Notes: generated from the letters alone by a model not told the origin. A stretch of 64,000 nt of DNA from Aeoliella straminimaris (GCF_024054565.1 NZ_JAMXLR010000023.1:1-64000), one strand, 5' to 3'. Counted from the stretch's first letter, positions 26,184 through 35,583 are shown. Program-made: numbers and translations.

Positions 26184-27302
26184 ATGCCCATCTACGAACT
26201 CAACGACAACTGTTTGACGGAGGTCAAGACGACACGATTTGGCGACGCCGGCGTCAAGGAGCGCGAGGATCTGCAGCGATTACTACGCGATCAGATCGAG
26301 GTCCTGGTGCCTGACGCGATGGTGCTTGCCGAGGAGTTTGGCCAGTGGGACGACTCGCAACGCCGTATTGACCTGTTGCTGCTCGACCGGGACGCTCGCC
26401 TGGTTGTCGTCGAACTGAAGCGAACCGAGCGGGGCGGCCACATGGAACTGCAGGCGATTCGCTACGCGGCGATGGTTTCGACGATGACCTTTGAACAGGC
26501 TGCGGACGCGCACCGACGCTATCTCCAGCAACGAGGTATCGACGCGGATGCCGAGGCACGCCTGCTAGAGTTCCTCGATTGGGAGGAGTCGAACGAAGAT
26601 GATTTCGGCCAATCGGTTCGCATAGTCTTGGCATCCGCCGAGTTCTCGAAAGAGCTGACGACTGCCGTGATGTGGCTCAACATACAGGGGCTCGATATTA
26701 GCTGCGTGCGGCTGCGTCCCTACTCGTATGGCGACAAAGTCTTGATCGACGTGCAGCAGGTTATCCCCCTTCCCGAGGCGGAGGAATATCAGGTCCGCGT
26801 ACGGGAGAAGACCCAACGTGAACGGAGCGACCGGGGCAGTCAATGGAACGAGGAGAAATTGCTCACTCAAATTGCCACGGACCACGGTGAGGATGCCCGG
26901 CGAGCAGCTCAAGAATTGTTGGACTGGGGCGAAGAGAATGCAGACTACGTGTGGTGGGGACGTGGAAAACAGGCTGGCATGGCAGTAGCGATCGTCAAAC
27001 CTGCAAGCACCAAGTTTCACATCTTCCGCATTGTAACGAACGGTAAGATCGTCTTCATGCTCGACTCGCTGCATAAGAAGCCGCCCTTCAATCGGCCAGA
27101 AATACTGCGCGAGATCGCTGACCGCTTGAAGCAATTTGATGGACTAGAGATTAGCGACGATGATCTGCGCCGGAGGCGGAGGATTCCCCTGGCGACGTTC
27201 GCGAATGCCGACGCCATGGCCAAAGTTTGCGAACTCGCGCAGTGGATGATTGAGCTAGTACGAGCGGAGACAGCATCGCAAGGAGACCGTGATGCCCATT
27301 GA
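26184..27302 (+). CDS. NucS/DUF91-like PD-(D/E)XK nuclease-domain protein
   Basis: 372 aa. The N-terminal domain has RRIDLLLLD (D63) and VVVELKR (E77-L-K79), the PD-(D/E)XK core in the spacing seen in NucS-like proteins, followed by a Q-x-IRYAA helix. The central part (190-230) is Arg/Gln/Glu-rich; the C-terminal domain (about 235-360) has a WWGRGKQAG loop and a hydrophobic strand set. It overlaps hsdR by 11 bp, so it belongs to the restriction operon and may supply a second cutting activity. ATG 26184 is the only sensible start. Confidence 0.8.
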   Translation: MPIYELNDNCLTEVKTTRFGDAGVKEREDLQRLLRDQIEVLVPDAMVLAEEFGQWDDSQRRIDLLLLDRDARLVVVELKRTERGGHMELQAIRYAAMVSTMTFEQAADAHRRYLQQRGIDADAEARLLEFLDWEESNEDDFGQSVRIVLASAEFSKELTTAVMWLNIQGLDISCVRLRPYSYGDKVLIDVQQVIPLPEAEEYQVRVREKTQRERSDRGSQWNEEKLLTQIATDHGEDARRAAQELLDWGEENADYVWWGRGKQAGMAVAIVKPASTKFHIFRIVTNGKIVFMLDSLHKKPPFNRPEILREIADRLKQFDGLEISDDDLRRRRRIPLATFANADAMAKVCELAQWMIELVRAETASQGDRDAH

Positions 27303-30300
27303 CCACCGCGAAATTCGCTTCGAAGACGCCATTGAGCAGTACCTGCTCGACAATGGCTATGAAAAGGGCGTTGGGCATCAACTCGATGCAGAGCACCCCG
27401 ATGGTTTTGACGCGAAGCGGGCAATCTGGCCGAAGGCCGTCACCGACTTCTTGAAGGCGACTCAGCCGGAAGTGTGGGATTCACTCGAAAACCTGCACGG
27501 CGAGGATACCGCACGCATCGTGCTGGACGACCTTTGTCGATCGCTCGACTCGCAGGGACTGCTAGCCGTGCTCCGTCACGGCTTCAAATGCTATGGCAAG
27601 CGGCTGCAGATGGCCTTCTTTGCCCCGGCCCATGCGATGAACCCCGAGACCCAGCGGCTCTACAAGGCGAACCAGCTGGACGTCGTGCGGCAACTGCATT
27701 TCAGTGATGCCGAACCGGGCAAGTCGCTCGACTTGGCCCTGGCGCTCAACGGCTTGCCGCTCGCCACGGCGGAGCTGAAAAACCAAAACTCAGGGCAGAC
27801 CGTCGAACACGCGAAGCAGCAGTACCGTGACGACCGCGACCCCAAGGAAAAGCTGTTCGCTTTCAAGCAACGCGCGGTGGTCCATTTCGCGGTTGATACA
27901 GACGCAGTTGCAATGGCAACCAAGCTCGATGGCAAGAAGACTTTCTTCCTGCCGCTCAACCGGGGCGACGGCCTCGGAGCAGGTAACCCAGACAACCCCA
28001 ATGGCTACAAAACCGAGTATCTTTGGCAGGGCATCTGGCAACGGGATGCTTGGCTCGACATATTCGCCCGCTTCGTCTTTCTCGAATCCAAGGAAACGAA
28101 AGTCGGCGGCAAGAAGGTCCGCAAGGAGACGATGATCTTCCCACGCTATCACCAGCTGGACGCGGTTTCAAAGCTCGAAGCGGATGCCAAACAGAAAGGG
28201 CCGGGCAACAACTACTTGGTGCAGCACTCCGCTGGCAGCGGCAAGAGCAACAGCATCGGCTGGCTCGCTCACCGGCTGGCCAGCCTGCACGATGCGAAGG
28301 ACGGCAAGGTATTCGACTCGGTCATCGTGGTGACCGACCGTGTTGTGCTCGACCGTCAACTGCAGGACACCATCTATCAGTTAGAACACAAACAAGGCGT
28401 TGTCCAAAAGATCGACGAGAGTCACAAGTCGGCCCAGCTCGCTGCGGCGCTCGATGCAGGTACGCCGATTATTATTGTGACGATACAGACATTCCCATTT
28501 GTCACGGAGAAGCTCTCCAAGCAGAAGGATCGCAAGTACGCGGTCATCATTGACGAGGCGCATAGTTCTGCGTCGGGCGAAACCGCTACGGAACTTAAAG
28601 CGGTGCTTGCGGCGGAGCAGATTCGGGAAAAGGCCCGGGCTGAAGCGGAGCAGAAGGGACTCGCCGACTACGAAGAAGAGATTCTTCGCACGATGGCCAA
28701 GCGGGGCCGCCAGCCAAACATCAGCTTCTTCGCGTTCACTGCGACGCCGAAATACAAAACGCTCGAAGTCTTCGGCGGCCGAGACGTCAGCGGCAAGCCG
28801 ACGCCGTTCCACCTCTACAGTATGCGGCAGGCAATCGAGGAAGGTTTTATTCACGACGTGCTGGCGAATTACACGACGTACAAGACTTACCACCGGCTAT
28901 TGAAGAGCATCGAGGAGGACCCGCAGGTTGAGAAACGCAAGGCGGCCCAAGCGCTGGCCCGCTTCATGAGCCTGCACCCACACAACATCGCCCAAAAGAC
29001 AGAGGTGATGTTGGAACACTTTCGAGCTCACACGCGGCACAAGATCGGTGGACGGGCGAAGGCAATGGTGGTAACCAGCTCGCGGCTGCATGCCGTCCGC
29101 TATAAGCAAGAGTTCGACAAGCAGATTGCCGAGAAAGGCTACGACGATGTCCGCACGCTCGTGGCATTTTCCGGCACGGTCGAAGACCCTGACGTGAGCG
29201 GCAAGTCGTATACCGAACCGGAGATGAACCCCGATCCCGAGACGGGGAATCCTATCAAAGAGAAACAGCTTCCAGAGAAGTTTGCAGGGCCAGAATTTCA
29301 AGTGCTCATTGTTGCCGAGAAATACCAAACTGGGTTCGACCAGCCTCTGTTGCACACGATGTACGTTGACAAGCGGCTCGCTGGTATTCAAGCCGTGCAG
29401 ACATTGTCGCGACTTAACCGCACCTGCAGCGGAAAGGAAGATACCTTTGTTCTCGACTTCGTCAACTCGCGCGAGGAAATCTACGAAGCGTTTCAGCCTT
29501 ACTACGAGCGGACTGACGTCGGTGAGGAAGCCGACCCGCATCAGCTGTACGAGCTACAAGCGAAGATAGAAGAGCAACACATCATCCACGCCAGCGACGT
29601 TGAGGCGTTCTGCAAGGTGTTCTTCCAGGCCAAGGCCGTGCAGAGCAAATCGGACCACGCCAAATTGCAGGCGACGCTAGACCCCGCCGTGACGCGATTC
29701 AAAGAACTGGACGAGGAAGAGCAGGAAGAGTTTCGCGGATTGCTGGGAGCCTTTCGGAACCTATACGCATTTCTTTCCCAGGTCATCCCATTCCAAGATT
29801 CAGAGCTAGAAAAGCTGTACGCTTACGCGCGATTCCTGCTTACGAAGCTCCCTCGACGTGAGTCTGGACCGCGCTACCAGTTCGACGACGAGGTCACACT
29901 AAAGTTCTATCGACTTCAGAAGATCAGCGACGGCAGCATCGAACTCGACAAAGGCAAGGGCGGAGAAGTTGGCGGGCCGACCGCTGTCGGAACAAGTCTC
30001 GGCGAAAGTCCAGAAGTAGAACTTTCAACGCTCATCGAACTGGTCAATGAGCGATTCGGAACCGACTTCACAAAGGCCGACGAGCTGTTCTTCAATCAAA
30101 TTCAGGAGGAAGCCGTCAACGACGAGGATATTCGCGAGGCGGCCAAGGCGAACACACTCGACAATTTCCGTTTTGTCTTTGACAAGGCTTTGGAGAACTT
30201 CTTCATCGACCGGATGGAACAGAATGAGGAACTGTTTGCCAAGTACATGAACGACCCGGCCTTCCAAGAGCTGGTCAAGCGGCATCTGCGGGAGCGGGTC

Positions 30301-30333
30301 TACGGTCAGATACGAGACGAAGATGCCGCGTAG
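27292..30333 (+). CDS. hsdR: Type I restriction enzyme, endonuclease and translocase subunit HsdR
   Basis: 1013 aa. I use ATG 27292, which sits 6 bases after AGGAG; GTG 27289 would be too close. N-terminal nuclease domain with E161-L-K163 preceded by an acidic strand; superfamily 2 helicase with Walker A SAGSGKS (K318), DEAH at 421-424 and FTATP shortly after; then the second RecA domain and a long helical C-terminal region that binds the M2S core. It pulls DNA past the complex using ATP and cuts away from the site. It closes the operon begun by hsdM at 18797. All catalytic motifs look intact. Confidence 0.96.
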   Translation: MPIDHREIRFEDAIEQYLLDNGYEKGVGHQLDAEHPDGFDAKRAIWPKAVTDFLKATQPEVWDSLENLHGEDTARIVLDDLCRSLDSQGLLAVLRHGFKCYGKRLQMAFFAPAHAMNPETQRLYKANQLDVVRQLHFSDAEPGKSLDLALALNGLPLATAELKNQNSGQTVEHAKQQYRDDRDPKEKLFAFKQRAVVHFAVDTDAVAMATKLDGKKTFFLPLNRGDGLGAGNPDNPNGYKTEYLWQGIWQRDAWLDIFARFVFLESKETKVGGKKVRKETMIFPRYHQLDAVSKLEADAKQKGPGNNYLVQHSAGSGKSNSIGWLAHRLASLHDAKDGKVFDSVIVVTDRVVLDRQLQDTIYQLEHKQGVVQKIDESHKSAQLAAALDAGTPIIIVTIQTFPFVTEKLSKQKDRKYAVIIDEAHSSASGETATELKAVLAAEQIREKARAEAEQKGLADYEEEILRTMAKRGRQPNISFFAFTATPKYKTLEVFGGRDVSGKPTPFHLYSMRQAIEEGFIHDVLANYTTYKTYHRLLKSIEEDPQVEKRKAAQALARFMSLHPHNIAQKTEVMLEHFRAHTRHKIGGRAKAMVVTSSRLHAVRYKQEFDKQIAEKGYDDVRTLVAFSGTVEDPDVSGKSYTEPEMNPDPETGNPIKEKQLPEKFAGPEFQVLIVAEKYQTGFDQPLLHTMYVDKRLAGIQAVQTLSRLNRTCSGKEDTFVLDFVNSREEIYEAFQPYYERTDVGEEADPHQLYELQAKIEEQHIIHASDVEAFCKVFFQAKAVQSKSDHAKLQATLDPAVTRFKELDEEEQEEFRGLLGAFRNLYAFLSQVIPFQDSELEKLYAYARFLLTKLPRRESGPRYQFDDEVTLKFYRLQKISDGSIELDKGKGGEVGGPTAVGTSLGESPEVELSTLIELVNERFGTDFTKADELFFNQIQEEAVNDEDIREAAKANTLDNFRFVFDKALENFFIDRMEQNEELFAKYMNDPAFQELVKRHLRERVYGQIRDEDAA

Positions 30334-30396
30334 CTACACCGCGTAGCCCCAGACGGACTGGCAAGGGCTCGCCCCGGTCAATCAAAGGCACACACA

Positions 30397-30723
30397 ATGG
30401 AATCGAAGCTTGCATTCACGATCTTCTACGCATGGCAGAGCGACACTCCGCACAATCACAGTCGGCACTTGATCCGCGAAGCACTCGACGAAGTGGGGAG
30501 CAAGCTTGAAGATGATTTCGGATGCTCTCGAAAGTGTGGGTCGCCATACGCCGAGCAGTCCGGCACCGAACCAGCGAGTGAGTTTATCGCCAACTGGCCG
30601 GCGCATTGTGCCCGGTTTCTTTTTGAGTGGTTCGCGATGTACGATATGCACGGGGACCGCATTGAACTCCCCGCACTTGAGAAGTTCACCGAAGAGAAGA
30701 AAGCAGGCGCGCAACGCTACTAA
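30397..30723 (+). CDS. Probably truncated WQSD-type (TIR-like?) defence protein fragment
   Basis: 108 aa. The first 40 residues (FTIFYAWQSDTPHNHSRHLI then REALDEV) match the N-terminal strand-helix of a family of predicted TIR-like or nucleotide-binding defence proteins that begin FYSWQSD. The following residues do not continue the fold and the protein is far too short, so the gene is likely a remnant joined to unrelated sequence. It lies 63 bp after hsdR on the same strand. Confidence 0.45.
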   Translation: MESKLAFTIFYAWQSDTPHNHSRHLIREALDEVGSKLEDDFGCSRKCGSPYAEQSGTEPASEFIANWPAHCARFLFEWFAMYDMHGDRIELPALEKFTEEKKAGAQRY

Positions 30724-30740
30724 GGCTCTGACTCGCCCGT

Positions 30741-31016
30741 CTAGTTCCAACCGTCTTTCTTCCGGCCACGCTTTCGCTTCTCGGCGAGGGTCAAGCTATC
30801 GTTCAGCTTGGCGATGCCGAGCTTGATTGCCCAGCGAGTTACGAGGGCCATCTTCGCAACGCCTAGCTTGTTCATGGCGTTCGTGCGATGGGTATCAGCA
30901 GTGGGTGTAGAAACGCCTAGGATCTTCCCGGCTTCGGCGGTGGTACAACCGAGACTTATCAGACGGACTACTTCAACTTCGCGGGGTGTAAGGTCGTGTT
31001 TCATGCTGGGTACCAT
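30741..31016 (-). CDS. LuxR-type helix-turn-helix regulator
   Basis: About 91 aa (ATG 31016; ATG 31004 also possible). It is a single LuxR/GerE domain: LTPREVEVVRLISLGCTTAE and ILGVSTPTADTHRTNAMNKL, with a basic tail (KRKRGRKK). No receiver or ligand domain, so it is a stand-alone DNA-binding protein. It lies between the restriction operon (convergent to it) and the serine recombinase, and could regulate element genes. Confidence 0.85.
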   Translation of the reverse strand: MVPSMKHDLTPREVEVVRLISLGCTTAEAGKILGVSTPTADTHRTNAMNKLGVAKMALVTRWAIKLGIAKLNDSLTLAEKRKRGRKKDGWN

Positions 31017-31392
31017 TGCCCGGGTCGGATTATGCAAAACTTGAATTATCCTCAGCCTTATAGTGCTTCGGAAGCGGCCCTAAAAAGGAAAAGTCGGCTC
31101 GCCAAATTTAGCAAAACACCCCGAAAACCCCGAGGAATTTGGGCGAAAATCGGGTGAGACCGTGCCCGACTTTTTATTTACGGCCACCTTTTTTCATCGA
31201 GCCATAGGCCGGCACCGAAAACTGCCAAAAATAAGGGGTTTTGTGGCCAAATGAAGGTGCGAACCCCCAAATCCGCGACTCCGCGGCGCTGAAAATGCCC
31301 TGAAAATGGCCAATAAATACCCGGGGTGCCGCCCTAACTCCTTGCAGTGCAACGGGTTACACCTCGCGAGTTTTGGGGTGACTTTCTGACGA
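31017..31392. other. Intergenic region with hairpin
   Basis: 376 bp with A-rich stretches and no protein-like frame. It holds a hairpin with a T-run (31150-31176). It separates the LuxR-type gene from the serine recombinase gene, both on the minus strand. Confidence 0.5.
31150..31176 (+). terminator. Possible rho-independent terminator
   Basis: TCGGG, a 10-base loop, CCCGA, then CTTTTTATTTA on the plus strand. The stem is short (5 bp), and no plus-strand gene lies immediately upstream, so the call is tentative. Confidence 0.35.
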
Positions 31393-32025
31393 CTACCCCA
31401 GTAACCGTTTGACCGCCGTGGGTGACCACGCCTTGCCCCGCCGCGTGAGCAGCCCGCGCCCAGTGAGCTCATGGGCGATTGCTTGATACGTGCGGCCCGC
31501 TTCGCGTAGCTTTCGAGCGATGGGCAGTACATCCTGCCTATGACGCTCAGCAGCGGCCACATTTGCCGCGTTGCCCTTGCGCGCCGCAACGGATGTCAGA
31601 TTGCTAGGATTGCCCAGCTGGCCGCCACGGGCCTTGTAGGCAGCCAGGGCAGCCTTTGTACGTTCACTGATTCGGCGGGCTTCATCCTCTGCGACAGCAG
31701 CCAAGATGTGAACGGTGAGCCGGTTGGCCGTTGGGTTGTCGCAAGCTACGAACTCGATACCCGATTCCATGAGCGTTGAGACAAAGGCGACATTCCGCGC
31801 TAGCCTATCGAGTTTGGCGACGACCAATGTAGCCCCGCGGCGTTTGCAGGCTGCGATGGCTCGTTGTAGCTCGGGGCGCTGCCGCTTGTTCGTGCCGGTC
31901 TCAATTTCGGTGTACGATTCGATCGGCTCGCAGAACGCAGCGACGGCCGCTTGCTGGGCTTCCAAGCCTAATCCGCTTTGGCCTTGGCGGGCGGTGCTGA
32001 CTCGATAGTATGCGACGTACTTCAT
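31393..32025 (-). CDS. Serine recombinase (resolvase family)
   Basis: 210 aa. Resolvase catalytic domain with YYRVS and nucleophile S10, KLDRLARN (D73, R74, R77) and the long E helix around 105-135 (AEDEARRISERTKAAL), followed by a short helix-turn-helix region at the C-terminus (TYQAIAHELTGRGLLTRRG then WSPTAVKRLL). It joins DNA through a 5'-phosphoserine. Size fits small resolvases/invertases rather than large serine integrases. Element B thus has both a tyrosine and a serine recombinase; this one may resolve dimers or invert a segment. Confidence 0.93.
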   Translation of the reverse strand: MKYVAYYRVSTARQGQSGLGLEAQQAAVAAFCEPIESYTEIETGTNKRQRPELQRAIAACKRRGATLVVAKLDRLARNVAFVSTLMESGIEFVACDNPTANRLTVHILAAVAEDEARRISERTKAALAAYKARGGQLGNPSNLTSVAARKGNAANVAAAERHRQDVLPIARKLREAGRTYQAIAHELTGRGLLTRRGKAWSPTAVKRLLG

Positions 32026-32155
32026 TGGTGTCTATCTTTGGTGAGCTGGTAGCGTTTACATTGCCAAACGCCCGTTGAAGGAATGTAAAGCGCGTTTTCG
32101 GGGCAGTTTCGGACGGGATAGAGAAAGGGGCCGTCCGTGGCCCCGGCACCATGAA

Positions 32156-33034
32156 CTAGACCGCTAGTGCAAGTTCCATCGCGCGGCTAACGTCGGCATC
32201 GGTCAGGGCCTTGATAGCCCGTTGGGCCACAGACAAACGCCCCTTGCGGCTTTTGTCGTGCTGGACGTAGCCCTGGATAGCGTTGAAAGCTTCCCAGGCG
32301 GTAGCCGTATGGGCGCTGCCGAGCGGTCGGCCCGTTCGCTGGCGCTCCCGCATAAGGCGACCAACGATAGACTCGGCGCGGCGCTGGTAGCTGCCTACCG
32401 TGCGCCGGCTGGCATCCTCGGGCATCGGATAGACCGCGGCCACGAACTCGCGGAAATCAAGTTCCGCGGCCTGCATGCGCTCCACCGTGGACACGACACC
32501 ATCCCAGCGGGCGGCCAGCCCGCGGAACGTTTCGATCAGCCCGGGCATGCGGTCGCGCAGCTGCCGGGTATGCCGAAGCGAAACGCTGTGGGATTGGCCA
32601 GCGGTCCGAATCCACTGCAAGTTGCTGCAAGCATCGCGGAACAATCCGAGGCTGGCCGTAAACGCCCGGCCATCGTAGCCAGCTTGCAGGATGAACCGCG
32701 GAAAGATGTTATCGGCCGTGCCGTAAATCGCCCGGCGGTGTTCATCGGTCGGGCCGATAATGACATGGTGGCCGCCATCCCAAGAGCAGGTTATCCCACA
32801 ATGGCTAGCGTCGAATCCAGCGCTGGCTGCTTCGGCAAGCGCTTGCACATCATCCAGCGTATGCGGCGTGTAGCCACGGCGACAGGCATTGCCGACGCAC
32901 TCGGAATTGTCCGAGCGGAACAAACCGTAATGCGGGGTACGCTCGCGGTCGGGACCGAGCAGGGGCAGCTTGCAGACTTCAAAGGGGAACGCTTCGGCGA
33001 TTGATTGGCGGACGTTTTCAAGGGTAGTAGTCAT
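32156..33034 (-). CDS. DUF932 (phage/plasmid-like) protein
   Basis: 292 aa from ATG 33034, which has the leader motif CTTTGGA shared with four other genes in this block. DUF932-like features include the YGLFRSDN segment, F-P-R-F-I and W-R-T-G-QSHSVSLRHT with later basic helices. Proteins of this family are frequent on phages, plasmids and integrative elements; a role in element maintenance is likely but the activity is unknown. It is the last gene of a five-gene minus-strand block. Confidence 0.75.
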   Translation of the reverse strand: MTTTLENVRQSIAEAFPFEVCKLPLLGPDRERTPHYGLFRSDNSECVGNACRRGYTPHTLDDVQALAEAASAGFDASHCGITCSWDGGHHVIIGPTDEHRRAIYGTADNIFPRFILQAGYDGRAFTASLGLFRDACSNLQWIRTAGQSHSVSLRHTRQLRDRMPGLIETFRGLAARWDGVVSTVERMQAAELDFREFVAAVYPMPEDASRRTVGSYQRRAESIVGRLMRERQRTGRPLGSAHTATAWEAFNAIQGYVQHDKSRKGRLSVAQRAIKALTDADVSRAMELALAV

Positions 33035-33088
33035 GGTGCAGAAATCCAAAGGGTGAGAAGCAAGCAAGAAAAGAGTGCATCGAGTGAT

Positions 33089-33481
33089 TCAGGTGGCAGG
33101 CGCGGCGGTGTATTTCAGGGGCTTGGCCGCCCAGGTTTTTGACTGAACGAACGAACGCAGCGTGCGGTATCGCGTCGCCCATCGCCCAGACTTTGCGGGC
33201 CGGGCGCAGAACCCTGCCGAAACGCGCAGCGGGGTTGAACCTTTGCGGGCTTCGGCCGTGCAAGCGCCGCAAAGGTGCAAGCCGAATAGCACCGCGTTCA
33301 TGTCCTCGCGCCTGAATAGCTGATCGCAGCCATAGCAGAGCGTTGGCGCTTTCATGGCCTGTTGATACGCTTCGCGCTGGGCGCGGGCTTCATACTGGCG
33401 CTGAATGCGCTCTTGCTCAAACTCTGCGCGTCGGCGCTTTCGGCTGGCGTTCTCGCTGCGATGGGCTTCAATCGTGGGCAT
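33089..33481 (-). CDS. Small zinc-finger-like protein
   Basis: 130 aa from ATG 33481, preceded by the shared leader (CCCTTTGGAG and a 9-14 base spacer). A long basic, Arg/Gln/Glu-rich helix (residues 12-45) is followed by a CYGC...CGAC four-cysteine module (about 49-73), as in small zinc ribbons, and a basic tail. Unknown family. Likely DNA or RNA binding by composition. Confidence 0.6.
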   Translation of the reverse strand: MPTIEAHRSENASRKRRRAEFEQERIQRQYEARAQREAYQQAMKAPTLCYGCDQLFRREDMNAVLFGLHLCGACTAEARKGSTPLRVSAGFCARPAKSGRWATRYRTLRSFVQSKTWAAKPLKYTAAPAT

Positions 33482-33574
33482 GGTGTGAGACTCCAAAGGG
33501 TGAGGAACAGAGAAAAGCAAAGGGGGCGCGCGGGTGGCGAATCCCGCTAGCGCGCTTGCGCCCTGGGTTCGCAT

Positions 33575-33958
33575 CTAGGCAATTTCTTGGGCGAGCTCAC
33601 CGCGCCGATCTAATAGCCGCTGCGCGATAACTCGGCAATCAATCGCGGTAAGGTAACCGTCGCCGCAGCAAGGCCCGTGGCGGGTTATGAGCACCGCGGC
33701 CAGTCCGGGATGGTCGGACGCCAGCGCGTCGATAACCTGGCCCGTATTACCGTTTAGCCAATTTTCGGCGAGCCCTTGCGCGCTTGTTTCTAAGTCGATC
33801 GTGGCGTTGTATTCGGCCGCCCACCTTTGCGCGGGGGCTGGCGGGTTTTCATCGCACTTAGCGCAAATCTCGCCGAATCGGTAGCCGTCGGTTTTGGGGA
33901 ACATGGGGAACGGGGCACGGTCGGACGAACCACAGCACTTGCAAAAGGGGCTAGACAT
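33575..33958 (-). CDS. Small Cys-rich protein
   Basis: 127 aa from ATG 33958, with TTTTGGAG in the shared leader. The N-terminus has CKCCGSS and, after 30 residues, CAKC, a probable zinc site; a second pair (GPCCGDG) occurs near residue 96. The C-terminal part is helical (CRVIAQRLLDRRGELAQEIA). Unknown function. An upstream open frame to 34192 lacks coding character and would swallow the leader motif and the neighbouring gene. Confidence 0.6.
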   Translation of the reverse strand: MSSPFCKCCGSSDRAPFPMFPKTDGYRFGEICAKCDENPPAPAQRWAAEYNATIDLETSAQGLAENWLNGNTGQVIDALASDHPGLAAVLITRHGPCCGDGYLTAIDCRVIAQRLLDRRGELAQEIA

Positions 33959-34016
33959 GGCGGGAATCTCCAAAAGGTGAAAAGCAGAAAAGCAAGAAGG
34001 CTGGCAAGATGCGCGG

Positions 34017-34205
34017 CTATTCGTTGCAGGCATCGGCGATGAGCACCAGGCAGCGGCGCAGCGTGATGCGCCAGCTGGGCGATATAGCGGCCAGCGTGCG
34101 CCAGTCCCCGGGAACACGCCCAAGTGCGCGCTCGCAGGCGGCAAACGCTCGGCAGTAGGTACGGTAGGCGGCTGCTTGCTTGCGGTTCTCAAGGTTGATT
34201 GTCAT
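34017..34205 (-). CDS. Small basic protein
   Basis: 62 aa from ATG 34205, with CCTTGGAG in the shared leader. It is helical and basic (AAYRTYCRAFAACERALGRV and WRITLRRCLVLIADA). No family recognised; the shared leader and spacing are the main evidence for expression. Confidence 0.55.
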   Translation of the reverse strand: MTINLENRKQAAAYRTYCRAFAACERALGRVPGDWRTLAAISPSWRITLRRCLVLIADACNE

Positions 34206-34234
34206 GGGTGGAATTCTCCAAGGTTGGTAAGGGC

Positions 34235-34453
34235 CTAGTAGTTAAAGAAGTCGCACGCGCCTTGCACTTCGGAAATCGAGGCGGGTCGCAAATCGGATTC
34301 GGGTACATGGCAGACAGTACCGTCTACGCGCTTGACGATTGCTGTACCGCACAGCACGTCGAGCTTGCGGCCTGCCATTGTGGATCCGTCAAGCAGTTGC
34401 CACGCAAACATTCCCTCCATGGGCACAGTGTCGAACTGGATGGAATCGGACAT
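34235..34453 (-). CDS. Small beta-rich protein
   Basis: 72 aa from ATG 34453, with CCTTGGAGG in the shared leader. It is mainly beta-strand (FAWQLLDGSTMAGRKLDVL then TAIVKRVDGTVCHVPESDL) and could be a small SH3- or OB-like fold. First gene of the five-gene minus-strand block. Function unknown. Confidence 0.55.
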   Translation of the reverse strand: MSDSIQFDTVPMEGMFAWQLLDGSTMAGRKLDVLCGTAIVKRVDGTVCHVPESDLRPASISEVQGACDFFNY

Positions 34454-35548
34454 AGGGCGAGAACCTCCAAGGATGAGGGCAGCAAAGAAGAGGAAGCGAA
34501 GAGGTCGGCCGCATGCTGCTTGCGAGTTCTTGGCCATCCCTCTTTAACACTACACGGCGCGCGCCAGATTTCAAATCAATTCGCATGAAGTGCTCGGATT
34601 ATTTCCCGCCGTTAATCGTTGCGATGCGCGCACAGAGGATCAGGTGAAAACACTATTGTCGATGCAGGGAAGGTGCAGGCAGTCGATGCAACCTTATGCC
34701 GGCGTGATCTTGCCGACAGAGCGCAAGCGGTGGTGTAATGCGCGAGAACAGGAGTCCCGTTATTTGAAAGCGACTACGCGTAATTGCCGTTTTTTGCCCC
34801 GACACCCCGTCGATCTTCCTTGACCTAACCTGATATAAGACGGGCACAGCGACTGCGGCTCCAAGCAATCCACGCCCGCCATCAAAAAAAAGGCGCTTTC
34901 GCTGGCTTCACGCTTGGGCGCTGATCGGGTAGTCGATTGAGCGCGCGGCGAATCTCAGAATCGGGTTGGCTATAGCCAGCCACTGGATACCGCCATCCTC
35001 TGGCGGGTATCGGTTTCATGGGCACCGGAAGCGTTGACGGCCTCGGCCGCTGTCCTTGGAAGTGCCCCATCAGGCAGGTCACACGCGGCGGAGCTTTGCA
35101 GGTGAAGGCGTCTTATTTTTGTTGATCCGCGGCAGGGAAACTCGACGGCCCCGGCAGGCGACACACAGCTCGATCGAGATAAGGCAAAAAAAAGAACTGT
35201 TCACACTATCAGGACAAGGTTCATCTTGACGCGTAGTTATCAAGTAGCATGACACACACGTAGATACGCGGTGCATGAACCAACACCACAAAGGTCCATG
35301 GATGCACGGAGAACACACGCTAGTGTGACCAGAATACATAAGATCGCTCATCGACCCGGCTTCTCATATCATAGACGTTTCTGCGCAAAAAGAACAGAAG
35401 GCTGGCAAGTTGCGCAGAGTTGCAGCCGTCAGTCGCCCCGGAAGTCATACGCCCTCGCCCTATTTTCCTATTTCTACGAGAGGTGCGGCAAAACGTACTT
35501 GCAATTCGTGGAAATATGTGATATTTTTAAATTAGCGGAGCGTATTGC
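34454..35548. other. Long intergenic region between divergent blocks
   Basis: About 1.1 kb with no gene I can defend. Several short frames exist; the least implausible is minus 34882-35019 (from ATG 35019), which has some protein-like sequence but no ribosome binding site. The left part must hold the promoter of the five-gene minus-strand block, and the AT-rich right part leads into the leaderless promoter. Its size and position beside the polymerase-like gene make it a candidate for the element's origin. Confidence 0.45.
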
Positions 35549-35577
35549 TTGAAATTGGCACCAATCGTGCTTATAAT
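35549..35577 (+). promoter_or_regulatory. Consensus promoter with embedded operator; leaderless start
   Basis: TTGAAA (35549-35554), a 17-base spacer, TATAAT (35572-35577). Transcription should begin about 7 bases on, at or next to the A of ATG 35584, giving a leaderless mRNA. The palindrome ATTGGCACCAAT (35554-35565) lies in the spacer, where a bound repressor would block RNA polymerase. Confidence 0.7.
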
Positions 35578-35583
35578 AGGGGT

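Noticed and set aside
34590..35351. Several small open frames
   Set aside because: No ribosome binding sites, poor composition, mutually overlapping on both strands; treated as non-coding.
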